Positions 1 to 8,716 of a DNA stretch of 64,000 bases are shown in pieces (the first letter of the stretch is position 1; the number at the start of each line of letters is the position of its first letter). The position numbers were made by a program, and so were the translations under genes. The notes under the pieces were generated by a model that saw only the letters and a program-made list of their open reading frames with translations, did not search any database and had not been told where the DNA came from. Source of the DNA: Acidobacteriota bacterium (lineage in GTDB: Bacteria; Acidobacteriota; Blastocatellia; Pyrinomonadales; Pyrinomonadaceae); NCBI GenBank assembly GCA_025463135.1, contig JAOAPY010000051.1, forward strand, positions 124,001-188,000, in the 5' to 3' direction.

Positions 1-2
1 TC

Positions 3-968
3 GGCGCCATTCGCTCTGTGCAGCACGAAGTCAGAGCGGCCGAGCGCGAGATCGATAGCTTCACCGAAAGAGTCACGAAAAAGCGGATCAAACTCGAGGA
101 TCAGAAAGAATACAAACGTCGCATCTCCACCGCCCGGAAACGATTGGCGGCAACCGAAGACGATCATAATGTGGGACCAGTCGAGATCAAACGCTCGCTG
201 GTATCGATCACTATCGGCGAACAGCAGACCGGCCAGGCGAAACGCGAGTTGGTCGAAGCCAATCTGCGGCTGGTGGTATCGATTGCCAAGAAATACACGA
301 ATCGCGGTTTGCAGTTTTTGGATCTTATTCAGGAAGGCAATATCGGCTTGATGAAGGCCGTCGATAAGTTTGAATGGCGACGCGGCTATAAGTTTTCCAC
401 TTACGCAACCTGGTGGATTCGCCAGGCCATCACGCGCGCGATCGCCGACCAGGCGCGCACCATTCGCATCCCGGTCCATATGATCGAGACCATTAACAAA
501 CTAATTCGCACCTCGCGCTCGCTGGTACAGGAGCTGGGTCGGGAACCAACCAGCGAAGAGATTGCCAAAAAGATGGACATTCCCGTGTCCAAGGTTCGCA
601 AAGTCTTGAAGATCGCCCAGGAACCAATCTCGCTGGAAACACCAATCGGCGAAGAAGAGGATTCCCATCTGGGCGACTTTATCGAAGACCGTTCAATTTT
701 GAATCCGGCCGATGCAGTCGTCGCTTCAAATCTGCGCGAGATTACGGACGAAGTGCTGGCAACACTGACGCCGCGCGAAGAGAAGGTTATCAAAATGCGT
801 TTTGGCCTGGGAACAACTGGTTCAGAGCACACGCTCGAAGAAGTGGGCCAGCACTTTGCCGTTACGCGTGAAAGAATTCGCCAGATCGAAGCCAAGGCAT
901 TGCGGAAACTGCGGCATCCCTCACGATCCCGAAAGCTTAAAGCATTCCTCGACAGCACTCAGCACTAA
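3..968 (+). CDS. rpoD: Primary sigma factor RpoD, 5' end cut by window
   Basis: Housekeeping sigma-70 factor that directs RNA polymerase to -10/-35 promoters. The frame is open to the left edge, so the N-terminus (regions 1.1/1.2) lies outside the window; the GTG at 18 is merely the first possible start inside it. Counting from that GTG, region 2 is about residues 75-150 ([20 protein letters not shown], then the [10 protein letters not shown] -10 recognition helix), region 3 about 155-235, and region 4 about 248-311 with the helix-turn-helix [18 protein letters not shown]. These are RpoD-type rather than ECF signatures. The stop is followed within 10 bases by a palindromic repeat pair, and the next gene is convergent. 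Confidence 0.96.
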   Translation, partial: GAIRSVQHEVRAAEREIDSFTERVTKKRIKLEDQKEYKRRISTARKRLAATEDDHNVGPVEIKRSLVSITIGEQQTGQAKRELVEANLRLVVSIAKKYTNRGLQFLDLIQEGNIGLMKAVDKFEWRRGYKFSTYATWWIRQAITRAIADQARTIRIPVHMIETINKLIRTSRSLVQELGREPTSEEIAKKMDIPVSKVRKVLKIAQEPISLETPIGEEEDSHLGDFIEDRSILNPADAVVASNLREITDEVLATLTPREEKVIKMRFGLGTTGSEHTLEEVGQHFAVTRERIRQIEAKALRKLRHPSRSRKLKAFLDSTQH

Positions 969-977
969 GCCAACGAC

Positions 978-1067
978 GTCCGAAAAACTTCAGTTTGTCG
1001 ATCATCTCTGGCCTTCACTTATCTTGAATGGAGACTGGCGCCAACGACCAACTGAAGTTTGTCGGAC
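978..1067. repeat. REPIN-like pair of family A palindromes
   Basis: Two imperfect copies of the palindrome CGACAAACT-TC-AGTTTGTCG face each other. The left copy starts GTCC (978-981) and the right copy ends GGAC (1064-1067), so the 90-base unit has inverted ends. Both copies carry one stem substitution. It sits between convergent genes (rpoD and the 1087-1500 gene), where the hairpins may also act on mRNA 3' ends. Larger arrays of the same family lie at 30615-30962 and 44835-45103. Confidence 0.85.
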
Positions 1068-1086
1068 ATTCATCGGGCATCCTGCC

Positions 1087-1500
1087 CTATTTAACAGTGA
1101 GAAAGGCTGTGCTTCTCGCGGTGTGATCGAATTCGTACTCGTACGTGTATCCAAAAAACTCGATGGGCCTCGTATATTCAACTCTGACAGCCATACGATT
1201 GTCCTGCTGAGTCGGAGTAATCTTTGCATCGGCGGGAATGTTGAATTCGACAAGACTCTTTTTGAGCTGGTCCGTGATCCAGGTTATGGGATACCCCTGA
1301 GTTGCGGCCACATCGGCATCGTGCTGCATCAGGTCCTTAAAACGCATAGCATCAAACTGCACCGGAATAAACATGTAGCCCGCGTAGGCCGTTAGGCCCA
1401 GCACCACAACCACAATCAGGAACTTAAGACGAGAGCCGCCATGTTCCCCTCGTCTTGCTTGCCATCTATCCAGGGATCTCTGATTCATAAATTGCTCCAT
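1087..1500 (-). CDS. Small single-pass membrane protein, unknown function
   Basis: A 137-residue protein with a short basic N-terminus, one predicted transmembrane helix (about residues 25-47, FLIVVVVLGLTAYAGYMFIP) and a roughly 90-residue soluble tail ending in aromatic/beta-type sequence (RPIEFFGYTYEYEFDH). The tail would face outside. I do not recognise a named family. It is the last gene of a run with the M3-like gene and aroB, 12 bases after the aroB stop, so it is probably co-transcribed. An alternative ATG at residue 5 would shorten it slightly. Confidence 0.75.
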   Translation of the reverse strand: MEQFMNQRSLDRWQARRGEHGGSRLKFLIVVVVLGLTAYAGYMFIPVQFDAMRFKDLMQHDADVAATQGYPITWITDQLKKSLVEFNIPADAKITPTQQDNRMAVRVEYTRPIEFFGYTYEYEFDHTARSTAFLTVK

Positions 1501-1512
1501 AAGAGTGCACCT

Positions 1513-2652
1513 TCAATCTCGGTTCTTCAGTACTGCGCGCAGTGAGGCAAGCAAAAAGTCGGGCGGGATATCCTGGCTGCTCACAATACGCGCTCTGCCG
1601 ATTCGCTCCAGCAACACCCAATGAATGTTACCGCCTACGCTTTTTTTGTCCCGCCCAATCGCCTCAATAATTCTTTCCTGGTTCAGATCTCCCGCCGACG
1701 GGAGCGGTCCGCAGCGTCGCACCGCCTGCCGCAATAATTCTAACTCCGAAGACTTGAGCAAGCCCAGAAGTTTCGACATTTCACCTGCGACCAGCATGCC
1801 ATAACCAACCGCTTCTCCGTGCCGAAAGCGCCGATATCCGGTGGTGACTTCCAAAGCGTGCCCAACTGTATGACCAAAGTTGAGTATGCGGCGCGAGCGC
1901 CGATCAGTGCGCCCAAAAGCTTCCCGTTCGTCGCCCTTAACGACTGCAGCTTTAAAAGTACATTGCGCCGCGATCAAAGATTCCAGCTTTTTTCCGCGAC
2001 CGGCGGCTGGTCGCCGGCTGAGCAGGTCAAGATATTCGAAAGTTTGCTGGAACAACGGGCGAGAACCAACCGCGCCGTTCTTTACCATTTCGCAGTGACC
2101 TGCAGTGAGTTCCCGGGCCGGCAAAGTCTCCAGCGTGCTGGTGTCAATAACAACGCCGCCGGGCTGATGAAATGCGCCCACCAGATTTTTTCCGCTGGGG
2201 AGGTTTACTCCGGTCTTACCCCCGACGGATGAATCGATTTGTGCCAGCAATGTTGTCGGGACTTGAAAGTAAGGAACCCCGCGCAGGTACGCAGCGGCTG
2301 CAAAGCCGGCCACGTCCCCGATCACTCCACCACCGAGTGCAAGCACAGCATCGTTGCGCTCCAAACCGGTTTCGCTAAGGAAAGTCAACGCCTTTCCGAG
2401 TGTGTTCAATGACTTGAAACGCTCGCCATCCCCGAGCAGCAAATGCGATACGAGAAAATCATTGCCCTGCAGACTTTCAACCGCACTGCCGCCATATAGA
2501 TCAAAGACTCGTCGATTAGAAATAACCGCCACGCGCCGAGCTCGCGGCAGACACCGGCGGACTTCCTGACCAAGCGAACGCAGCAGGCCTGATCCAATTT
2601 TGATCTCGTAGGCCTGGATCGGGGAGGCAAGACTGACTCGTACTTTTTCCAC
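1513..2652 (-). CDS. aroB: 3-dehydroquinate synthase
   Basis: Second step of the shikimate pathway: converts DAHP to 3-dehydroquinate with NAD+ and a divalent metal (Zn/Co). Cytoplasmic, 379 residues, close to the usual 360. Visible signatures are the NAD-binding stretch LALGGGVIGDVAGFAAA (about 105-120), VPTTLLAQIDSSVGGKTGVN (131-150), and the metal ligands in AGHCEMVKNG, FGHTVGHALE and RHGEAVGYGM. The start is GTG; a GGAG Shine-Dalgarno lies inside the last codons of the upstream M3-like gene, whose stop is only 3 bases away, so translation is probably coupled. Confidence 0.97.
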   Translation of the reverse strand: MEKVRVSLASPIQAYEIKIGSGLLRSLGQEVRRCLPRARRVAVISNRRVFDLYGGSAVESLQGNDFLVSHLLLGDGERFKSLNTLGKALTFLSETGLERNDAVLALGGGVIGDVAGFAAAAYLRGVPYFQVPTTLLAQIDSSVGGKTGVNLPSGKNLVGAFHQPGGVVIDTSTLETLPARELTAGHCEMVKNGAVGSRPLFQQTFEYLDLLSRRPAAGRGKKLESLIAAQCTFKAAVVKGDEREAFGRTDRRSRRILNFGHTVGHALEVTTGYRRFRHGEAVGYGMLVAGEMSKLLGLLKSSELELLRQAVRRCGPLPSAGDLNQERIIEAIGRDKKSVGGNIHWVLLERIGRARIVSSQDIPPDFLLASLRAVLKNRD

Positions 2653-2655
2653 GTA

Positions 2656-4173
2656 TCAAGCTCCACTCAAAGTCATATTGATCGTCTCCGCCAGTAGATC
2701 GAAGCTAAGCTCACCAAAGCCTATCAATGACGCCAACTCTTCAACTGAGTATTGTGAGGCAGTGCTCCACAAATCGATCAGTTCGTCGCCGGCTTTGCGT
2801 GACGCCCACCAGCGATGGCCATATCGCACCCGTAAGTATTCGCGTAACCCAAAGGAAAACGCCAGCGCGCGCAATTGACAGCCGGGTTGTAATCCATTCT
2901 CCAGGTTGAGCAGGAATGGTTCGGGCCGCTGCAAAAAAGAAGTAGCCCGTTCGTACAAGTCTACATAAGTTGCTTGCATTTGCTCTGGTGACAGAAGCTC
3001 ATCACTAAGACTCGGCTCAAACAGCACGCCCGCGCAAAGACTGCGCAGGTCCAGCGACATTTGCATTGCGACGTCTGTCGCGATCGCGCCCGCCCGAGTG
3101 CTTTCAATCTCCGGCAGGAATTCCAGGGACCATTTCGGATCAAGGGCAAGGTACTTGAATAAATATCCGAAAGCATCCGCTGTGGCAGAATCGGGTGAAG
3201 TAACAAACTCCGGATGGCGTTGGGCCAGCTCTTTAGAACACCACGCGTAGTGCTGCGCTTTTCCCAACTGTTGCTGACCGTTCAGGAATTCCATCGCTCC
3301 ATCGCTCAGCATAACCGCCAGCCTGACATCTTCGGGCGGTCGCACTGGAAAGCAAGCAGCCGCTGGTTTTCTTGAGGACCGTGGTTCAATGTCGATCTGC
3401 AGGTTCGACTGCCGGCCTATGTGGATTCCCATTCCCCTCATGGTTTCCGCGTACAGGCGCAGGAGATCCTTCGCCGGCAAATATCTATCGAGCCAGGACG
3501 CCGCGGTAAAGTAGGGCAGGTCCGCATAGTCCAGGTCGCGAAGCCTTCCCTCCGGGAGTTCGCGGGCAACCCGTTTCGTTAATGCGGATTTGTAGGCTGA
3601 CTCAGTTTGTTCCAGCAGCGAACGCGCGGCCCGCTGCACGTCATCCATTTTCGTGTCGCCGGCCTTAAACATCAGATCGTAGTAGGACGCGAATCCCAGC
3701 GCGCGGGCAGAATTATTGACCAATGCCAGGCGGTTGAGGCGCAGCTCATCACACTCTGCAATGGCATCAATCCAACGGGCGCCCAACTCAAGGCGTTGAG
3801 GCTTTGGTTCCTTTGCCAATCGGACTGCTACCTGTTCAAGTTTAAGATCTTCACCTCTCCATTGGATGGCTGTCGCTGCTTCACAACGCGCGAGTTCTTC
3901 AGTCACTTCGCGGACCCGCGCCTCGACAAACCAATTTTGCGCGGTCCCCAGCAGTCGCTGCAAAGCCCTGGTTTCCGTTCCAGAATCAGCTGGTCTCGAC
4001 TCCAGGAGTTTCTTTAACTCATTGATAGATTCCAGGGAAAACAAATCGCTGTAACGATCGAAGATCTCGTGGTCAGTGACTTGTGAAGTCAGGCCGACGT
4101 GCTGTCGATAGCGGGCGAGCTCGCGAGACGAATTATATGAGGCGAATTGGTCCCGATACTCGCTGATATTCAT
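2656..4173 (-). CDS. M3-like (oligopeptidase-fold) protein without zinc motif
   Basis: A 505-residue, mostly helical protein whose layout resembles the thimet oligopeptidase/carboxypeptidase M3 (or M2/M32) fold: long N-terminal helical part, SARALGFASYYDLMFKAGD near residue 160, and a C-terminal segment with the R-Y-G-x-R-W-W motif. Where M3 enzymes carry HExxH this protein has KAQHYAWCSKEL, so the catalytic zinc site appears lost and the protein may be a pseudo-peptidase. It leads the aroB operon with a 3-base gap to aroB. Assignment to M3 is by overall resemblance and should be treated as tentative; membership of a conserved uncharacterised acidobacterial family is the alternative. Confidence 0.7.
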   Translation of the reverse strand: MNISEYRDQFASYNSSRELARYRQHVGLTSQVTDHEIFDRYSDLFSLESINELKKLLESRPADSGTETRALQRLLGTAQNWFVEARVREVTEELARCEAATAIQWRGEDLKLEQVAVRLAKEPKPQRLELGARWIDAIAECDELRLNRLALVNNSARALGFASYYDLMFKAGDTKMDDVQRAARSLLEQTESAYKSALTKRVARELPEGRLRDLDYADLPYFTAASWLDRYLPAKDLLRLYAETMRGMGIHIGRQSNLQIDIEPRSSRKPAAACFPVRPPEDVRLAVMLSDGAMEFLNGQQQLGKAQHYAWCSKELAQRHPEFVTSPDSATADAFGYLFKYLALDPKWSLEFLPEIESTRAGAIATDVAMQMSLDLRSLCAGVLFEPSLSDELLSPEQMQATYVDLYERATSFLQRPEPFLLNLENGLQPGCQLRALAFSFGLREYLRVRYGHRWWASRKAGDELIDLWSTASQYSVEELASLIGFGELSFDLLAETINMTLSGA

Positions 4174-4324
4174 TCTTGATGAAGCAGGGCATTGAATTAT
4201 TTATGGAGCTCAAATTGTAGCACGCAGCAGCTGTTTGGAAGGTAGTCTCGTTCCCCTCTACGCGAGCGGAGAGGAGTTAGGGGAGGGGTGGGCCCTGCGC
4301 CGGCACGAGAACGATCAGGCACCC

Positions 4325-4369
4325 TAAAAAAGCGAACGGGCGCAAGCGTGGGAGTGCTCGCGCCCGTTC
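4325..4369 (-). terminator. Intrinsic terminator downstream of glmM
   Basis: A 10-base-pair perfect stem (GAACGGGCGC at 4334-4343 with GCGCCCGTTC at 4360-4369) is followed on the minus strand by GCTTTTTT. It faces transcripts coming from glmM, about 250 bases downstream of the glmM stop, and directly follows the structured RNA at 4370-4448. Confidence 0.85.
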
Positions 4370-4448
4370 ATATTCGTGGTCACTGTCCTCACCCCAGCAA
4401 CCACTTGAGACGGAGGATTCACCAACCGTCTCTCTTGCCCCGAAATAT
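4370..4448 (-). ncRNA. Putative structured RNA (three-way junction) in glmM 3' region
   Basis: Reading the minus strand, a closing helix (ATATT-t-CG at 4448-4441 with CGAATAT at 4376-4370) encloses two hairpins: GAGACGG/CCGTCTC (4432-4407) and GTGGT-tg-CTG/CAG-tg-ACCAC (4404-4376), the latter with a symmetric internal loop. The terminator hairpin abuts the junction. I see no plausible coding frame. It could be a 3'UTR-derived small RNA or a long-lived mRNA end; I could not match it to a known RNA class. Confidence 0.5.
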
Positions 4449-4622
4449 ACCTCGCAATGCTCGTGCCGTGCAAGAATAAAGTCGACCACGATTATTGGTC
4501 ATACGGTTTTGCAGAGCTTCATCATTACGAGCTAAAGGCGAGCTGAAAAATAACCGCGACCGCTCACCAAATGATGTAATTTTTATAGTCGGACCAATGT
4601 AGATATTTCATTGCCTGACTGC

Positions 4623-5987
4623 TCAAGTCGAACCAATCTCGTCTTTGATGGCCGCGGCTAGTCTGTTCGCGTAAGCCTCAATCTCATTTTGATTCTGACC
4701 TTCAATCATCACGCGCGCCAACGACTCCGTACCTGAGTAACGAAGCAATAAACGTCCCCGGTCGCCAAGCTCCGCTTCGATCTCGCGCGCCATAATTCGC
4801 ACTCTTTCCATTTCGTCGAAGGGCTTCTTCTCAGTCACTCGTATGTTTACAAGTATTTGAGGGTAACGATCAAAGCCTTCTGTCAGCTCGTGAAGGTTCT
4901 TATTTCCTTCATCCGCCATCGCCCGCAGCAGGCAGAGCGTTGTGATTAGGCCATCGCCGGCCAAACTTAAATCGGGAAAGATCAGATGGCCCGACTGCTC
5001 TCCCCCAAGAGTTGCTCCTGAGGTAAGTAATTCTTCCAGGACATACTTATCGCCGACGTCTTTGCGCACCATTTCTACGCCCTGCGAACGCAAGGCGATT
5101 TCCAGGCCAATATTGCTCATCACAGTCGCCACGACCATTCCGTGTTTGAGCAACCCCTGCGCGTTGAGGTGCTTTGCCAGCGCCCACATAGTCGCATCGC
5201 CATCGATGAAATTCCCTTTGGCGTCCACGAACAGCGCCCGGTCTGCATCGCCGTCAAAAGCGACGCCAAGATCCGCGCGTTCGGCCAGGACCCTTTGCTG
5301 TAATCCTTCGATATGGAGCGAGCCGCAATCTAAATTGATGTTGCGTCCGTCCGGCTGGTTGTTAATAGCGATCACGCTCGCACCCAGGCGCGTAAACAGT
5401 TCCGGCGCAATCGTCGACGCTGCACCGTTCGCGCAATCGATAACCATTGTCAGGTTGTTTAGTGACAGTCCCTGAGCAATTTCATCGACAAGAAAATCCA
5501 GATACCGCGCGCGCAGCTGATTTGCCTCGCTGCCTTCAGTTGCCGGAGGTTCTGATCTTACATCGGGCCGATCCTTTGCCCTGTTGATGTCAGCCTCGAT
5601 CATTCGCTCGATAGAATCTTCGAGCTTCTTTCCGGAGGGCGAAAAGATTTTCACGCCGTTGTCTTGATACGGATTGTGAGAGGCGCTGATGACAACGCCC
5701 GCATCCGCGGGCAACGTACGAGCCAGAAATGCTACCCCCGGAGTAGTGATCACGCCTGCGGATTTGCATTCGGCGCCCGCATCCCGGGCGCCCTCGATGA
5801 AGGCCTGCTCTATCCAGGCGCCCGATTCTCGAGTGTCTCGACCGATCACGATCAACGGAGCGCGATCAGCGCGTTGCTGGTGCAGATGCGCAGCCAATGA
5901 TGATCCGAGCACCCGCACCGTTGTCTCATCCAGGGGAAACTCACCCGCATGGCCGCGGATTCCATCTGTGCCGAATAGTTTTCCCAT
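4623..5987 (-). CDS. glmM: Phosphoglucosamine mutase
   Basis: Interconverts glucosamine-6-phosphate and glucosamine-1-phosphate on the route to UDP-GlcNAc for peptidoglycan and lipopolysaccharide. 454 residues, normal for the family. N-terminus MGKLFGTDGIRG, phospho-serine loop ISASHNP with the catalytic serine at about 103, Mg-binding loop DGDADRALF near 245, sugar-binding GGEQSGH, and phosphate-binding LLRYSGTESLARVM near the C-terminus. It is the third gene of cdaA-ybbR-glmM, 16 bases after ybbR. This order is conserved in many bacteria, and CdaA/CdaR are known to contact GlmM in Firmicutes. Confidence 0.97.
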   Translation of the reverse strand: MGKLFGTDGIRGHAGEFPLDETTVRVLGSSLAAHLHQQRADRAPLIVIGRDTRESGAWIEQAFIEGARDAGAECKSAGVITTPGVAFLARTLPADAGVVISASHNPYQDNGVKIFSPSGKKLEDSIERMIEADINRAKDRPDVRSEPPATEGSEANQLRARYLDFLVDEIAQGLSLNNLTMVIDCANGAASTIAPELFTRLGASVIAINNQPDGRNINLDCGSLHIEGLQQRVLAERADLGVAFDGDADRALFVDAKGNFIDGDATMWALAKHLNAQGLLKHGMVVATVMSNIGLEIALRSQGVEMVRKDVGDKYVLEELLTSGATLGGEQSGHLIFPDLSLAGDGLITTLCLLRAMADEGNKNLHELTEGFDRYPQILVNIRVTEKKPFDEMERVRIMAREIEAELGDRGRLLLRYSGTESLARVMIEGQNQNEIEAYANRLAAAIKDEIGST

Positions 5988-6003
5988 TGATAGAACGGAG
6001 GAC

Positions 6004-6993
6004 TTATTTACTTGCAGGTAGAAATTTTGAGGGCTTGATAGAAACTATTCTTACTTTCCCATGCAGGGCGGGCGGTAACTCCAGCGTGAATGAATTCCTG
6101 CTCTCCGGCGTAAACTCGCCGGCACCATCAGCCACCACCAGATGAATTTGATCAGAACGCAACTGGGTAAAAACCCAGGCCGGAGCCGACAAAATTAAGT
6201 TAGCCGCGGAAGGACGCAACTTCACGCCGGCAGGTGATTGCACGGGGACATCATCGAAAGTTTTCACAACGGCCCGCTCGCCAATTTCCACGTGCACCTG
6301 CACGAGTCCATCAGGAATATCCACCTTCTGATCTGGAACGTCGACGGCTACCTGATTCAAATCGAAGCTGCTCGTCTTGGCGTCCAGCAAAATCGATTCG
6401 GTGGCTGCCTGTTTAATGCCATTGACGATGCCGGCCGGCCCTCTCACTCTCACCTTGGCCGGATTAGCAACGGCAGAGTAGACCTCATAGCCTTCCGGCA
6501 GATTGCCTTCGAATTTCAGGGTGACTTCGACCTGACGCTCGACTATGGGTTCGAGGCGGACCGTAACGATGGCAGGCTGAAACCCAATCATGCTTACGCC
6601 TTCGGGCAGCTCAAGTTTCACGCGATCGCGGGAAAGTCTGATCACCCGATCACCGGTGGCATGATCGCCAACCACAACCGTGGCCAACAACTCCAGCGGA
6701 TTGATCTGCGCCAGTTCATCGTTACTGCCGGTCAAGGTGATGTCAACTCTACTGGGAGGGTCGTTGCTGATTGCCATGTCGTCGGCGTGAATAAAACCAA
6801 GCTGAACGCCGGTGATGCGCTTGGTCATGGGCTTTCTTTGACCTGTCACGGCAAACCAGAGCACCAGCGTGATACTCAGCGCCAGCAGTTTTGTCTTCAG
6901 GTCTTCGACAAAGATCTTACGCAGCCAGCGCTCAAGGATGCCCGGCGGTTGCGGCGGCTCGTACTGAAGATCGTCTGTATCCTGAATCGGCAT
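6004..6993 (-). CDS. YbbR-domain protein (CdaR-like)
   Basis: Membrane-anchored regulator candidate for the diadenylate cyclase next door. 329 residues: a cytoplasmic N-terminus, one transmembrane helix (about 33-52, LKTKLLALSITLVLWFAVTG), then extracytoplasmic YbbR-type beta repeats (for instance VEVTLKFEGNLPEGYEVYSAVANP and similar stretches). The conserved cdaA-ybbR-glmM context supports a CdaR-like role; whether it activates or inhibits c-di-AMP synthesis cannot be told from sequence. A roughly 100-base spacer separates it from cdaA. Confidence 0.9.
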   Translation of the reverse strand: MPIQDTDDLQYEPPQPPGILERWLRKIFVEDLKTKLLALSITLVLWFAVTGQRKPMTKRITGVQLGFIHADDMAISNDPPSRVDITLTGSNDELAQINPLELLATVVVGDHATGDRVIRLSRDRVKLELPEGVSMIGFQPAIVTVRLEPIVERQVEVTLKFEGNLPEGYEVYSAVANPAKVRVRGPAGIVNGIKQAATESILLDAKTSSFDLNQVAVDVPDQKVDIPDGLVQVHVEIGERAVVKTFDDVPVQSPAGVKLRPSAANLILSAPAWVFTQLRSDQIHLVVADGAGEFTPESRNSFTLELPPALHGKVRIVSIKPSKFLPASK

Positions 6994-7093
6994 AGTTGTG
7001 ATTTTCAGATTTCAGAATGAGGCGTGCAAATTTGAAAACTCAAGACTCCTGGAATCTCAGATCAATCCGCAGTCAGCGTTCACCAATCGAGGT

Positions 7094-7942
7094 CTACATG
7101 GAAGCAATTTCCTCGGTTTCTGTTTCCGCATCCGCCAGCTTGTCCCGCGCTTTCTTTGGCGCGACCTCCAACGCCTGAAAGATCGCGGCGCGCAGCTTCG
7201 TCGCGTCGAGGCCGCGCTTGATGTGCCCTTCCTGTACAAAGGAAATCAAGCCCGTCTCTTCCGAAACGACCACGGCCACCGCATCGGTATCTTCGGTGAC
7301 GCCAATGGCCGCGCGGTGACGCGTACCCAGATCTTTTGAGAGCCGCGGATTAAGCGTTAGCGGCAGGAAACACGAGGCGGCGGCAATGCGATGCCGCTGG
7401 ATCACTACGGCGCCGTCATGTAGGGGCGCCGCAGGATTAAAGATACTCACCAGCAAGTCATAGCTGAGTTCAGCATTGAGCTTCACGCCACCATCGCTCA
7501 AATTCTTCAAGCCCACGTTGCGTTCGATCACAATCAGGGCTCCAGTCTTCACTGAAGCAAGCGTGGTCGCCGCAAGTACGATTTCGTCATAAACACCCTC
7601 GCCGAATTGACCGTGATGCCGGCGCGCCAAGGGCAGACGAAAGCGGTTTCCAAAAGTTGTCAGCGCCTGGCGAATTTCTGATTGGAAAAGGACGATAATG
7701 GCAAAGCCGATATAGAGCAGGGCGCCACTCAGCACAAATTCGAGCGTGGCCAGATCTTCTTTGCGGGAAAACCAGCGGAGGAATGCTAAGGCGGCGATAC
7801 CGGCTGCCATGGGAGCAGCGCGTGTTCCCCTAACAAGCTTCAAAACTCCATACACCAGCAGGAAGACCAGAACGATGTCCGCGATGTTGCGCGGCTCAGC
7901 GAGTCTTCTGAGGAATTCGGTGTATGGTAGTGCCAGCAGCAT
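7094..7942 (-). CDS. cdaA: Membrane diadenylate cyclase CdaA
   Basis: Makes cyclic di-AMP from two ATP. 282 residues: hydrophobic N-terminal segments (about 20-88) anchor it in the membrane, followed by a cytoplasmic DAC domain (about 95-235) with the diagnostic PLHDGAVVI (DGA at 176-178) and GTRHRAAIG (RHR at 208-210) motifs. First gene of cdaA-ybbR-glmM, linking the second messenger to cell-wall precursor supply. The C-terminal 40 residues are acidic/charged and probably flexible. Confidence 0.96.
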   Translation of the reverse strand: MLLALPYTEFLRRLAEPRNIADIVLVFLLVYGVLKLVRGTRAAPMAAGIAALAFLRWFSRKEDLATLEFVLSGALLYIGFAIIVLFQSEIRQALTTFGNRFRLPLARRHHGQFGEGVYDEIVLAATTLASVKTGALIVIERNVGLKNLSDGGVKLNAELSYDLLVSIFNPAAPLHDGAVVIQRHRIAAASCFLPLTLNPRLSKDLGTRHRAAIGVTEDTDAVAVVVSEETGLISFVQEGHIKRGLDATKLRAAIFQALEVAPKKARDKLADAETETEEIASM

Positions 7943-8253
7943 CGTTTAGAGTTGGACTGATTTGCGATTTGCGATCCAGACCTTGCAATTGAATCGCTCC
8001 AATCGACAATCGAAATCCTGACCTGCCTACTAAGCTCATTTGGTTAATTGGTTAAAGTTTTCCGCCGTCATTGAGCAGAAAAGCAGTGCCGCTCGTCCGC
8101 GGCTTTGCGATTCGCTCTCACCGACATACTGACGATTCCAGGAACAGGAAACTATAGCTCGGCTCGGATTATCGCGAAAAAACTCGCCGCTGGCAATGGT
8201 TTGCTCGACATGATGGTAGCAGCGGACGGATTATTGGTGGTATTCGATAAAGC
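7943..8253. other. Intergenic stretch, no gene seen
   Basis: Between the cdaA start and the hip-pair terminator. It should hold the cdaA promoter (cdaA reads leftward). I see no convincing coding frame, RNA gene or large repeat; the part next to cdaA carries short GCGATTTGCGAT-type direct repeats. Confidence 0.5.
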
Positions 8254-8293
8254 GGAAAGAGCCGTGACGTAATCATACGGCACGGCCCTTTCC
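8254..8293 (-). terminator. Hairpin terminator after the hip-like pair
   Basis: GGAAAG-a-GCCGTG pairs with CACGGC-c-CTTTCC (one mismatch, 14-base loop). On the minus strand it lies 21 bases past the end of the 8315-8716 gene and is followed by GCTTTAT, a weak U-run. Confidence 0.6.
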
Positions 8294-8314
8294 TTGTGAA
8301 CATAACCGCTATAG

Positions 8315-8716
8315 TTATGCGGCAAGCGTCAATTCAAAGGGGTTAGCAATTGTCCGCATCCCAAATCGCTTGAGCAATTTTATCGCGTCATCCTCTTCGA
8401 TTTTTTCACGCTTGAGAATGGCTTCAACCTCAGGTTGTTCAAAGCTCGGTATTCGCATTGCAAAAAACTGCCACAAATCCCTGCTCTGATAGGTTGTGTC
8501 CAGATCTGGAAACTCAACTAAAGGGCGCAGGCTCTCGTGCTGCCTGAACTCCCTTGAGTATTCAAACTGCCAGACGCCGTCTTCGACGGTCAAAGTCCCT
8601 ACAAGCAAATCTGCATACTTGAGAAGGAATGTTGCGTGTACCCCTGGCGGCGCATACACGTGCGTGCGGATGCCGAGCCAGTCTCTTGCTACATCTATAT
8701 ATTTCTTAATTGGCAT
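8315..8716 (-). CDS. HipA N-terminal-domain-like small protein (HipS-like)
   Basis: 133 residues resembling the HipA N-terminal subdomain 1: LLVGTLTVEDGVWQFEYSRE, then LRPLVEFPD and DLWQFFAMRIPS, matching the family pattern (short beta pair, F-x-Y, L/F-P, FF..R/L-P). In single-chain HipA this domain is fused in front of the kinase; here it is a separate gene whose start overlaps the end of the kinase gene by 11 bases, with GGGGAGG about 9 bases upstream. By analogy with HipS of HipBST it may neutralise the kinase. In HipBST the order is hipB-hipS-hipT; here the kinase comes first and no HipB-like HTH gene is visible. Confidence 0.7.
   Translation of the reverse strand: MPIKKYIDVARDWLGIRTHVYAPPGVHATFLLKYADLLVGTLTVEDGVWQFEYSREFRQHESLRPLVEFPDLDTTYQSRDLWQFFAMRIPSFEQPEVEAILKREKIEEDDAIKLLKRFGMRTIANPFELTLAA

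Noticed and set aside
4277-4489. 70-codon minus-strand frame downstream of glmM
   Set aside because: It runs through the structured RNA and its terminator, with no family resemblance or ribosome site.
6238-7020. 260-codon plus-strand frame opposite ybbR
   Set aside because: Mirror of a well-supported gene; no recognised domains.
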